Origin: Deltaproteobacteria bacterium
GTDB lineage: Bacteria; Desulfobacterota; Desulfobacteria; Desulfobacterales; SG8-13
Length of the DNA stretch: 14,560 bases
Direction of reading: 5' to 3'
Assembly (NCBI GenBank): GCA_024639205.1
Contig: JAHEIV010000019.1
Coordinates: 1 to 14,560, forward strand
Below the pieces are notes generated by a model. That model was given only the letters and a program-made list of their open reading frames with translations, made no database searches and had not been told where the DNA came from. Shown in pieces: positions 1 through 6,962 of this stretch. A program made the translations under genes and the position numbers. Within the stretch, counting starts at the first letter, position 1. Every line of letters starts with the position of its first letter.

Positions 1-1
1 G

Positions 2-445
2 AATACCGGCAAACTCGTGCCGACTTACTGGCTCGCTCTTGAGGGTGAGACACCGGAGCGCTATTTCGGAAAGATTATTTACACCTTCAGCCACGATAAC
101 TCCATTATGGCCGTGGCCAATTCCTTAGTGGATGCAGCGGCTGTGCATGGTCAGATCTGGGAATATTACAACGAGCGGGATCCGTTGCACACCTCTCAGA
201 CCCGGGTGATCAAAAAATCGATTCAGTTCGGCAATCCACTGATGGTGGCCGCCGCCCATGTCCCGGCACCTTTGAAAGACCGCATACGCAAGGTGCTGCT
301 CTCGATGCACCAGGATGCCGACGGAAAAACGATCCTGAATGAACTGCTCATCGACCGTTTCATTGCCCCGCAAGACCGCTGGTACGAGCCGATCCGGACA
401 ATGAAAGAAAAATGCACGAGCCCTGCCCTCAGAGCAATGCGATGA
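2..445 (+). CDS. PhnD/AioX-like periplasmic substrate-binding protein, 3' part
   Basis: Open from the left edge to TGA 443-445; 147 C-terminal residues are visible and the N-terminal part lies outside. Phrases such as the opening TGKLVPTYW, VANSLVDAAAVHGQIWEYY and the KVLLSMHQDADGKTILNELLIDRFIAP region near the end are typical of the phosphate/phosphite/phosphonate (PhnD) binding-protein fold. Such proteins catch an oxyanion in the periplasm. No ABC permease or ATPase gene follows. Instead the stop overlaps the start of a transmembrane sigma-54 activator by ATGA, so the two are probably translationally coupled. In arsenite oxidation systems AioX, of this same family, acts as a sensor for the histidine kinase AioS, and a sensor role is my preferred inference here. 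The ligand cannot be told from sequence. A transport role with distant partners remains possible. Confidence 0.8.
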   Translation, partial: NTGKLVPTYWLALEGETPERYFGKIIYTFSHDNSIMAVANSLVDAAAVHGQIWEYYNERDPLHTSQTRVIKKSIQFGNPLMVAAAHVPAPLKDRIRKVLLSMHQDADGKTILNELLIDRFIAPQDRWYEPIRTMKEKCTSPALRAMR

Positions 446-2646
446 AACTGCAAAGCTTCAGAATCAAGCTGTTGCTTTCCGTTTTTACCCTTGTGCTGGG
501 AAGCGGGCTGTTGATTGCACACCTGGTTACCCAACGGTACAGCAAGAGCCTGTTTGCCGCCATGATCGCCCAGGGCGAATATTTGTCCCAGGCGCTGGCC
601 TTTGAGGCAGCCGAGAAAATCCTCACCAACGACCTGGTCTCTCTTCAACGCCTTCTCGACTCCCAGCTGCAGGGCAACAGCGGCGTCTCTTATTGTTTTG
701 TGCTAAAAAACGAACAAGTGCTGGCCCACACCTTCTCGAGCGACTTTCCCGCCCAGCTGCTGGGCGTCCATACCGAATCGATCCCTGAAGACGGCTCGCA
801 CCGGCGGATTGCTTCCACCGGAGATGAGTATTTCCTCGATTTTGCCTGGCCGATTTTCTCCGGAAAAGCCGGCATTTTGCGTTTGGGGTTCTCCGAAAAG
901 CCTTATCGTAAACAGATCGCCCGCATCTGGCAGCAAATAGCCCTGCTCACGCTCGGTGTTCTTGCTGTAGCCCTGGCGGCCAGCGTCCTTTTTATCGGCA
1001 GATTCACCAAGCCGCTGATGAAACTTAGCGAAGCGGCCGAAAGCATTGATGCTGGAAATCTGCAACTGGCTGTGGTACCTGCCGGTAAAGATGAAGTGGG
1101 GCGATTGACCGATGCGTTTAATAAAATGGTGGAACGCATCCGGCGGCACACCTCAGAGCTGGAATCAAAAGCCCGGGAATTAGATCGGGCCCACCAGCAA
1201 ATGCACAGCTCTTTTGAAATCATCCAGAAGATCAGCGCACAAACTAACCTGCAGGACATCTGTGCCTATTTGATCACCCGCTTTCGTAACATCGTCTCCT
1301 GCAGCCATTTTGCTTTCATGATTTATGGAATCGAGAAGCAGTACCTGTTGATCTGCACCGAAGCGGAAGTGACGATGAACAAAACGGCGGCGGCTGAGGA
1401 CATCCTGCCCCTTCTGAGCGGCCTGACCGAGCGAACTCAACTGCCACCCAACCCGATCATGGTCCCGGTGCTGTCCGACCGTTTCAGGGAAGCCTCTCGG
1501 TTGGCTGCCTTTCCGATCTTACACGAACACCAGAATATCGGCGCCATGATCATCGGCTGTCCCGGAGCCTGCCGCTGTGAAGAGAAGGATCAGGCCGTCA
1601 TCGAACTCATCTTGTCTCAGACTGCCGGTGCCATGACGCGCGCCGTCCGCCACGAACAGCAGGCCCGCGAATTTCAATGTCGGATCGAAGAATCAAACAA
1701 TTACTGCGAACTGGTGGGCAGAGATCCCAAGATGCAGACGATCTACAAGCTGATCGAAGACATCGGGCCCACCGACGCGACCGTGTTGATCCAGGGCGAA
1801 AGCGGCACCGGCAAAGAGCTGGTGGCCCGGGCCGTGCACACCAAAAGCCTGCGCAGCAGGGGGCCATTTGTTGTCATCAATTGCTCGGCCTATCCCGCCA
1901 CCTTGCTGGAAAGTGAACTCTTCGGCCACGAAAAGGGCGCCTTCACCGGGGCTGTGCGCAGGAAGAAGGGACTCTTTGAGCGAGCCGACAGCGGAACAGT
2001 ATTTCTGGATGAAATCGGCGAGGTTCCCTCTTCCGCCCAGATCAAACTTCTGCGGGTTCTACAAACCCAGAAGTTCGAGCGCCTGGGCGGCGAGCAGACC
2101 CTGACCGTCGACACGCGTATCATCTCAGCGACCAACAAGGAACTGTTGGAGGAGGTCAAACAGGGACGCTTCCGAGAGGACCTGTATTATCGACTGAACG
2201 TCATCCCGATAAACCTTCCACCACTGCGGGAAAGACGAAACGACATTCCGATTCTCTCGCGTCACTTTCAGCGCCGATTTGCCGCTGAACAAGAAAAAGA
2301 TATCCGAACGTTCTCCCCGGATGCGATGCGGCAGCTGCTCGATTACCAGTGGCCGGGAAATGTCCGCGAACTGGAAAACAGTATCGAGCATGCGGTCGTT
2401 CTGGCGAAAGGACGCCGGATTCAAGTGAGCGATCTGCCATCCGCGATCGCCGGCAGCCTGCCCGTCACTGAGGCAAAAACAAAAACCGCAGGAAAGTACA
2501 CGGAAAACGAGGTGACGTTGATCCGGGAGGCCCTGAACGAGTGCAACTGGAACAAAAAAGAAGCCGCCCGGCGGCTTGGCATCAGCCGCAGCACCCTGTA
2601 CAACAAGATTCGAAAATACCGGATTTCACCGCCGACCATCCACTGA
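442..2646 (+). CDS. Membrane-anchored sigma-54 enhancer-binding regulator (HAMP-GAF-AAA+-Fis)
   Basis: 734 residues. Helix 1 (about 8-29) and helix 2 (about 166-186) flank a periplasmic domain of about 135 residues. A HAMP linker (187-240), a coiled coil (240-258) and a GAF-like domain (about 258-405) follow. The sigma-54 AAA+ domain has Walker A GESGTGKE (452-459), the sigma-54-contacting loop GAFTGA (499-504) and Walker B VFLDEI (520-525). A Fis-type helix-turn-helix (690-726, with NKKEAARRLGISRSTLYNKI) ends the protein. It should therefore sense outside the membrane and itself activate sigma-54 promoters, with no kinase or receiver between. I chose ATG 442 because it forms an ATGA overlap with the upstream stop; an in-frame ATG at 412 would add ten residues and has no better ribosome site. 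Four candidate sigma-54 promoters lie downstream. The GAF part carries a Cys cluster, C373, C377 and C379, of unknown meaning. Confidence 0.93.
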   Translation: MKLQSFRIKLLLSVFTLVLGSGLLIAHLVTQRYSKSLFAAMIAQGEYLSQALAFEAAEKILTNDLVSLQRLLDSQLQGNSGVSYCFVLKNEQVLAHTFSSDFPAQLLGVHTESIPEDGSHRRIASTGDEYFLDFAWPIFSGKAGILRLGFSEKPYRKQIARIWQQIALLTLGVLAVALAASVLFIGRFTKPLMKLSEAAESIDAGNLQLAVVPAGKDEVGRLTDAFNKMVERIRRHTSELESKARELDRAHQQMHSSFEIIQKISAQTNLQDICAYLITRFRNIVSCSHFAFMIYGIEKQYLLICTEAEVTMNKTAAAEDILPLLSGLTERTQLPPNPIMVPVLSDRFREASRLAAFPILHEHQNIGAMIIGCPGACRCEEKDQAVIELILSQTAGAMTRAVRHEQQAREFQCRIEESNNYCELVGRDPKMQTIYKLIEDIGPTDATVLIQGESGTGKELVARAVHTKSLRSRGPFVVINCSAYPATLLESELFGHEKGAFTGAVRRKKGLFERADSGTVFLDEIGEVPSSAQIKLLRVLQTQKFERLGGEQTLTVDTRIISATNKELLEEVKQGRFREDLYYRLNVIPINLPPLRERRNDIPILSRHFQRRFAAEQEKDIRTFSPDAMRQLLDYQWPGNVRELENSIEHAVVLAKGRRIQVSDLPSAIAGSLPVTEAKTKTAGKYTENEVTLIREALNECNWNKKEAARRLGISRSTLYNKIRKYRISPPTIH

Positions 2647-2687
2647 TCAGTCTGATTGTGTAACATCTGCCTGCTTTTCATCTCAAT

Positions 2688-2706
2688 TGTGTCCAAATAT
2701 TACACA
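2688..2706. promoter_or_regulatory. Dyad, candidate enhancer site 1
   Basis: TGTGTCCAAATATTACACA has 5-bp outer arms TGTGT/ACACA. It shares GTGTCC with the dyad centred 66 bases downstream. Fis-type regulators bind such TGT-n-ACA dyads. It lies about 260 bases before the predicted start of operon A. Binding is inferred. Confidence 0.35.
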
Positions 2707-2753
2707 CGGTTAAGTTATTGTTATCGATAAATTTTTTAAATTAGAACATTACC

Positions 2754-2772
2754 GTGTCCGGTTTGTGGACAC
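2754..2772. promoter_or_regulatory. Dyad, candidate enhancer site 2
   Basis: A perfect inverted repeat, GTGTCC / GGACAC, with a 7-base centre. Its left arm repeats the GTGTCC of the dyad at 2688-2706. It lies about 195 bases before the predicted transcript start of operon A, a usual distance for a sigma-54 enhancer. Confidence 0.4.
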
Positions 2773-2821
2773 AGCCGACCCCGAGATCGACCTCGAACGA
2801 TCCTGAAGCCCACGACCAACC

Positions 2822-2835
2822 CGATAATCTTATCG
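2822..2835. promoter_or_regulatory. Dyad CGATAA-TC-TTATCG
   Basis: A perfect 6-bp inverted repeat around TC. The same half site makes up the palindrome TTATCGATAA at 2721-2730. It may be a second regulator's site; no known consensus is recognised with confidence. Confidence 0.25.
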
Positions 2836-2933
2836 CTTTTCTATTTAAAACCGGCCTTTTTTCTACTTCATATCGGTCGTTTACATATTCTCCCGATTTT
2901 CGGAACCGGCGGATGGAACGGTCCGTGCTCGTT

Positions 2934-2949
2934 TGGCACTCTCGTTGCA
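2934..2949 (+). promoter_or_regulatory. Sigma-54 (-24/-12) promoter of operon A
   Basis: TTGGCACTCTCGTTGCAT (2933-2950) matches the consensus YTGGCAC-N5-TTGCW at every defined base. GG 2935-2936 and GC 2947-2948 are separated by exactly 10 bp. Transcription is expected near 2960, before the receiver gene. The adjacent upstream gene encodes a sigma-54 activator, and dyads lie upstream. Confidence 0.88.
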
Positions 2950-3025
2950 TTGATCTTCATACGCGGGTTGTCTTCAAACTGGCCGAACGATGAACCTAAA
3001 ACCCGCAAGGGAAGGCAACCCAACG

Positions 3026-3388
3026 GTGAAAACGGATATCACCATTGTTGATTCCTCGGAAGCGTCAGTGCGGTCGCTCGAAAAGGCCCTGGCAGAAAAA
3101 CAATACCGAGTAACTTGGCTGGGTAAAACAGGGCTGGAAAACCATCTCAGGCAGAGCGACTGCCGAATACTGATACTCGATCTGGATTCCGTCCCGGTGG
3201 ATATTTTGTTTTTCCGGCACCTGATGCGATCGCATCCCGGGATGAAAATAATCGTTGTTTCCAGGCACCCCTACCACCCTGAACTCGAAGAGGCCATGAG
3301 CCGACACATATTCGCCAGCATCAGCAAGCCGGTCGATCCGGATGAAATCGTTTTTCTGCTGAAAAACATCAGTGACAGTTCCGATTAA
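3026..3388 (+). CDS. Stand-alone response-regulator receiver domain protein
   Basis: 120 residues from GTG 3026. I preferred this start because AAGGGAAGG (3007-3015) lies ten bases upstream and because it begins right at the first strand of the domain (KTDITIVD). ATG 2990, in the same frame, would add 12 residues but has no visible ribosome site. Receiver features: an acidic residue after strand 1 (IVDSSEAS), the likely phosphoacceptor region ILILDLDSVPVDI, a Ser after strand 4 (IIVVSRHP), and the conserved Lys-Pro (ISKPVDPDEI). There is no output domain. It is first in the operon behind the sigma-54 promoter and is followed by the cytochrome genes, with 55 bases between. A phosphorylation-dependent partner, perhaps a kinase elsewhere, is inferred. 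The acidic pocket has only one Asp before Ser-Ser-Glu, so phosphorylation may be altered. Confidence 0.78.
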   Translation: MKTDITIVDSSEASVRSLEKALAEKQYRVTWLGKTGLENHLRQSDCRILILDLDSVPVDILFFRHLMRSHPGMKIIVVSRHPYHPELEEAMSRHIFASISKPVDPDEIVFLLKNISDSSD

Positions 3389-3443
3389 CTATAGAGGCTT
3401 TCGAGATGGAATCTACCAAGTACCTTTTTTCAAGGAGGACACA

Positions 3444-4709
3444 ATGAAGGTAAAATCATTCGTTCCGGTTTTGTTGCTCGTCCTTACTGCAGCGATTCTT
3501 GCGGCCTGCAGCGGCGAACAGCCCGTCGACGTCAAGGCGGTTCTTTCCACGGATAAGATTTACGTCGGCTCCGACACCTGCAAGATGTGTCACCTGGAGC
3601 ACTACGACTCCTGGAAAATGACCCAGCACAGCCGCATGATCCAGGATGCACGGCAAAACCGCGACGTGCTCGTCACTGCTATCGACGAGAAGCGAGTTCG
3701 CGATGATCTGGCCAAACTGGAGGCCAAACTCAAGGTGCCTTCCGGCCAAATTTACGTTCCTACCGAGGATGAGGTCCTTTACACCATCGGCAGCCAATGG
3801 AAACAGCGGTTTATCATCAAAAAGGAAGATACCCTGTTCATCTCGCCGATCCAGTACAATGTCGAGACCGACCGGTGGGTCAACTACCATGAACATGACT
3901 GGCAAAAGCGGCCCTGGTTGCTGAAGTGCGGCGGGTGCCACGTCACCGGCACCGATTTGGAAAAACAAACCTTTATGGAACCGGGCGTGGCCTGTGAATC
4001 TTGCCACGGCAGGGGATCATGGCACGCGGCTTTGCCGAAGACGGCCGTCTTTGAAAAACGGCAAACCATCGTCAACCCGGCCAAGCTGCCGACGGGCGTG
4101 GCCCAGCAGATCTGCGGCGCCTGTCACAACCGAGGCAAAGCGAAAAAGATGAAAGGTGCCGGCTGGCCGGTGGGTTACGAGCCGGGCAAGGCGTTGTCAT
4201 CTTTTTACGAATCGACGTCTTACGCCGGTGGGGACAAAAAACATCTATATTCAAACGAATTCTCGAAAGGCCACCACCAGCAGCATATCGACTGGTCCCA
4301 ATCCCCGCACGCAAAGGAAGGCGTGACCTGCACCTCCTGTCACTATGTCCACCAGATCGGCATACCGCAAACCCGATCGCAGACCCAAGCTGCCGGTTCG
4401 GCGCAGTGCGCGCAATGCCATGAGATGGTGAACAGGAACGGGGCTCATCGAATCCATTCCTTTGCCAATTGTGTGGGCTGCCACATGCCCCGAATTGCAA
4501 AGAGTGCGGAAATCGGCGACATTCGCAGCCATACGTTTGTTGCGCTGCTGCCAAAAGAAACCATTGCCGATCCAACGATCCCCAACTCCTGCACATCCTG
4601 CCACAAGCACAAGGACGCCGACCTGCAGAAGCTGCAGGAAGCTTATGAAAAGCTCTCCCAACTGCCCCTAGCGCGGGGAGAGGTCATAGCACCTGTCGAC
4701 TATGAGTAG
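3444..4709 (+). CDS. Octahaem c-type cytochrome lipoprotein (c554-like fold)
   Basis: 421 residues with eight CxxCH haem sites starting at residues 46, 162, 184, 224, 296, 322, 343 and 383; none is atypical (no CxxCK). The signal peptide ends in a lipobox, LAAC with Cys22, so the mature protein should be a lipid-anchored, exported cytochrome. The start at ATG 3444 follows AAGGAGG at 3432-3438. The first module (VGSDTCKMCH, YTIGSQWKQRF, GHHQQHIDW) resembles multihaem cytochromes of the c554/c' group seen in deltaproteobacteria. Family members move electrons or reduce small N or S compounds; the substrate here is unknown. Extra His residues in HEHDW (149-153) and GHHQQH (276-281) could serve as distal ligands. 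The trihaem and cytochrome b genes follow closely (gap of 21 bases), which suggests it receives electrons from them. Confidence 0.92.
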   Translation: MKVKSFVPVLLLVLTAAILAACSGEQPVDVKAVLSTDKIYVGSDTCKMCHLEHYDSWKMTQHSRMIQDARQNRDVLVTAIDEKRVRDDLAKLEAKLKVPSGQIYVPTEDEVLYTIGSQWKQRFIIKKEDTLFISPIQYNVETDRWVNYHEHDWQKRPWLLKCGGCHVTGTDLEKQTFMEPGVACESCHGRGSWHAALPKTAVFEKRQTIVNPAKLPTGVAQQICGACHNRGKAKKMKGAGWPVGYEPGKALSSFYESTSYAGGDKKHLYSNEFSKGHHQQHIDWSQSPHAKEGVTCTSCHYVHQIGIPQTRSQTQAAGSAQCAQCHEMVNRNGAHRIHSFANCVGCHMPRIAKSAEIGDIRSHTFVALLPKETIADPTIPNSCTSCHKHKDADLQKLQEAYEKLSQLPLARGEVIAPVDYE

Positions 4710-4730
4710 GGGGGCTGAAGGAGAGGAACA

Positions 4731-5423
4731 ATGGGCAAGATCATATCGTTGCAAAAATGGCTGACTGGCGCTCTTATCTTCGGGTTGATGCTATCCGGGA
4801 ATCTTGCATCCGCCCAGGATGAAGTGGCCTCGGCCATTCGACGCTACAAAGCCTATGAAGCCAGTACCGGCTATTATGAGGAGTACGAAGTGCTGCCGCA
4901 GCGCCAGCGTCCCCTGATCACGATACCCAATATCCGCCAAGGTCTTATTCCCTATAGCCCAACAGCGGCTTCGGTACGCAGCCGCACCCATCTGGCGGAT
5001 TCCCATCAGGGAATTCGATTTTACGCAGGGCGTCAATGTGCGGATTGTCATACGGCGGCGGCGATGGACATCCACACCACTCGTGCCAACTTGACCTGCC
5101 GCCAGTGCCACGGCGGAGAGCCGATTGCCAGCATCCACTATTACTGGTCACCGCTCAATCCGATCCGACGGCACGCCTATGTTTGCTCTAAATGTCACGA
5201 AGGCGCCAGCGCTTCGTATGCCGCATACGTGGTGCACGCACCGAATCCGTCCATGGCGGGCACCATGAAGAGTTTTCCGGTGCTCTTTTATGCCTTCTGG
5301 ATCATGATCGCCATTGCGGTGGGAACCTTCGTGTTGTTCATCCCCCACACGGTGCTTTGGGGGATCCGAGAGCTGTTCGTCAAAAAGAAAAAAACCGGGG
5401 GTGAGCAAGATGAACAGGAATAG
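4731..5423 (+). CDS. Membrane-anchored trihaem c-type cytochrome
   Basis: 230 residues. A cleavable signal peptide (about 1-28, ending LASA-QD) is followed by a tail-anchored periplasmic domain with three CxxCH sites, at residues 103, 123 and 152, and one membrane helix (about 183-205) with a short Lys-rich cytoplasmic tail. A ribosome site AAGGAGAGG lies before the ATG. The 3' end overlaps the cytochrome b gene by 14 bases. This pairing of a small multihaem c subunit with a multi-helix b subunit is the common build of quinol:cytochrome c oxidoreductase modules, so it probably takes electrons from the cytochrome b and passes them to the octahaem protein. Extra His residues such as H91, H114 and H136 could be distal ligands. 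Confidence 0.9.
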   Translation: MGKIISLQKWLTGALIFGLMLSGNLASAQDEVASAIRRYKAYEASTGYYEEYEVLPQRQRPLITIPNIRQGLIPYSPTAASVRSRTHLADSHQGIRFYAGRQCADCHTAAAMDIHTTRANLTCRQCHGGEPIASIHYYWSPLNPIRRHAYVCSKCHEGASASYAAYVVHAPNPSMAGTMKSFPVLFYAFWIMIAIAVGTFVLFIPHTVLWGIRELFVKKKKTGGEQDEQE

Positions 5424-6234
5424 AATCAGGCGGTTTACTCCGCTGCAACGACTGTCCCATATTTTTCTCATCATCACCTTCCTCGTCCAATCGGCCACCG
5501 GGCTGGGCCGGATGTACATGGAGACCGCGTGGGGTCAGCGATTGTGCTGGTTTTTCGGCGGTTACGAGGCCAGCCGCGAGGTTCACATCTGGGTTGGTAT
5601 CATCATGCTTTGCGGATTTGTCCTGCACGTCCTGTACCTGTTGGCGAAGGTAGAGTGGAAAGGCTTTCCGCAGAGCCTTTTCGGACCGGACTCGATGCTG
5701 CCGCGACCCGCTGATCTCAAGGAATTTTTCCAGCACGTGGCCTGGTTCTTCGGTGCCCGGAAACCACCGGAATTCGACCGCTGGGGCTATTGGGAAAAGT
5801 TCGACTACTGGGCGGTCTTCTGGGGGATGGTGATCATCGGGGTAACGGGGCTTCTGCTGGCCTGGCCGATCGCTGCCAGCCGCATCATGCCCGGCTGGGG
5901 ATTGAACGTGGCTCTCTGGGTTCATCGAATCGAGGCGCTCCTGGCGATGGGCCATGTTTTTCTCATTCACTTTTTTATCGCCCATCTCAGGCGACACAAT
6001 TTTCCCATGGACCGCGCGATGTTTGAAGGCAGCGCCGATTTGGATGCTGCTCGACATGAACGCCCGGCCTGGATCCGACGCCTGAGGGACAGCGGGCGCC
6101 TGGAGGGGATGCTGGTAACCGATTCGATGATCGGACAGCGCGTGCTGTTTTACCTGTTCGGGTATGCAGCAGTGGCGGCAGGACTCTTTCTGCTGATCGG
6201 CGCCCTGATCAACGTGCCGCACATTTCCTGGTAG
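5410..6234 (+). CDS. Di-haem cytochrome b membrane subunit (FdnI/b561-like)
   Basis: 274 residues, about five membrane helices (14-32, 58-78, 133-153, 170-192, 244-266). His residues placed as haem b ligands are H17, H59 and H73 in the first two helices and H172, H182 and H187 in the fourth. The N-terminal RIRRFTPLQRLSHIFLI is typical of the formate-dehydrogenase-gamma/cytochrome b561 group. The chosen start, ATG 5410, lies inside the end of the trihaem gene and follows GGGGGTGAGC; GTG 5401 is an alternative. It should exchange electrons with the quinone pool and the attached trihaem protein. Last gene of operon A, ending about 60 bases before a terminator. Confidence 0.87.
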   Translation: MNRNRIRRFTPLQRLSHIFLIITFLVQSATGLGRMYMETAWGQRLCWFFGGYEASREVHIWVGIIMLCGFVLHVLYLLAKVEWKGFPQSLFGPDSMLPRPADLKEFFQHVAWFFGARKPPEFDRWGYWEKFDYWAVFWGMVIIGVTGLLLAWPIAASRIMPGWGLNVALWVHRIEALLAMGHVFLIHFFIAHLRRHNFPMDRAMFEGSADLDAARHERPAWIRRLRDSGRLEGMLVTDSMIGQRVLFYLFGYAAVAAGLFLLIGALINVPHISW

Positions 6235-6294
6235 CATCTTAAAGACTTTCGATCGTTGCTCTACCGGGAAAGCTATAGATCCGGTGCTACCATT

Positions 6295-6326
6295 AAAGGC
6301 AGGGTTCATCTCGACCCTGCCTTTTT
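6295..6326 (+). terminator. Rho-independent terminator of operon A
   Basis: GGCAGGGT (6298-6305) pairs with ACCCTGCC (6314-6321) around an 8-base loop and is followed by TTTTTT. The flanking AAA can extend the stem. It separates operon A from the next -24/-12 element. Confidence 0.88.
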
Positions 6327-6396
6327 TATGTGGTTCGTGAATCGGTTTTGACTTAAATCAATGCCCGGATCTGTCTGTTGAGGTAAAATTACATAC

Positions 6397-6412
6397 AGGC
6401 ACAAAAAATGCG
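6397..6412 (+). promoter_or_regulatory. Candidate sigma-54 promoter of operon B
   Basis: AGGCACAAAAAATGCG: GG 6398-6399 and GC 6410-6411 are exactly 10 bp apart, and GGCAC and TGC are kept. It departs from consensus at the T before GG and at two positions of TTGCW. It lies just after the terminator and before two CuA genes, with a predicted start near 6423. Weaker than the other three. Confidence 0.6.
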
Positions 6413-6457
6413 CCGTTATTCCTTGCATTACCAATAGATAAGCCGGTGACAAAAAGC

Positions 6458-6934
6458 ATGCGCCTTGACCCCCACAAAAATGATCTGATTTATCTCGCGC
6501 TGCTGGTAATAATCGTGTTCGGGCTGCCCCTTGCCATTCTCGCATACGATATCCACCAGCGGCCCCTCGCGGCGAAAAACGGTAGCAAGGAATTTGTCCT
6601 GACTGGCAGTGTGGAGAGGGGATGGATCGCAGGGGAGGTCAATGCGGTGGATGTCCTGTCTCTTTCCGCTCCAGCGCAGGAGAACAAGCCGGCAGAGCCG
6701 CTGATCGCCGTCGATAAAAACGACCGGGTGGTGCTGAAACTGCGCAGCAGCGATGTAACGCACGGATTCAGCCTGAAAGCCTATGGAATCTATCTCACCG
6801 AGGGAATTCAGCCGGGAAAAACCCTCTACGTTTCCTTTCTGGCCGACAAGGCCGGCAGCTTCGTTTTCGCCTGCAACGTTTACTGCGGAGATGTCCATCA
6901 ACACATGCGTGGCACCCTGATCGTCAGAGAATGA
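6458..6934 (+). CDS. Membrane-anchored CuA (COX2-like) cupredoxin
   Basis: 158 residues: an N-terminal anchor helix (about 10-30), then a periplasmic cupredoxin domain. The full binuclear CuA ligand set is visible: H102 in THGF, and C139, C143, H147 and M150 in CNVYCGDVHQHM, the CxxxCxxxHxxM signature of cytochrome oxidase subunit II and NosZ. The domain closes with the usual GTLIV strand. CuA is a one-electron transfer centre; no oxidase subunit I or NosZ catalytic domain is in the window. I chose ATG 6458 because GGTGA lies nine bases before it; GTG 6446 would add four residues. First gene of operon B, 28 bases before the CuA-polyferredoxin gene, which holds a second CuA domain. It may pass electrons between that protein and a periplasmic reductase. 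Confidence 0.88.
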   Translation: MRLDPHKNDLIYLALLVIIVFGLPLAILAYDIHQRPLAAKNGSKEFVLTGSVERGWIAGEVNAVDVLSLSAPAQENKPAEPLIAVDKNDRVVLKLRSSDVTHGFSLKAYGIYLTEGIQPGKTLYVSFLADKAGSFVFACNVYCGDVHQHMRGTLIVRE

Positions 6935-6962
6935 CGGAAGCTCCCACCGTTGTGTTTTTTTT

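Larger units (their letters stand above)
2647..2989. other. Gene-free regulatory stretch upstream of operon A
   Basis: This 343-base interval holds no convincing gene. An open frame at 2754-2993 runs through the sigma-54 promoter and resembles nothing known. The stretch is clearly AT-richer than its neighbours around 2700-2750 and contains several inverted repeats: 2688-2706, 2721-2730 (TTATCGATAA), 2754-2772 and 2822-2835. It ends in a -24/-12 promoter. No terminator with a T-run follows the regulator gene. The arrangement, dyads 100-270 bases before a sigma-54 start site, is what is expected for enhancer sites and DNA-bending sites. Confidence 0.6.

Noticed and set aside
2754..2993. Open frame of 79 codons ending in an ATGA-like overlap with the next ATG
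   Set aside because: It runs through the dyad and the sigma-54 promoter, has no ribosome site and no recognisable protein features.
5380..6309. Long minus-strand open frame opposite the cytochrome b gene
   Set aside because: Shadow of a GC-rich coding strand; the plus-strand product has clear helices and His ligands.
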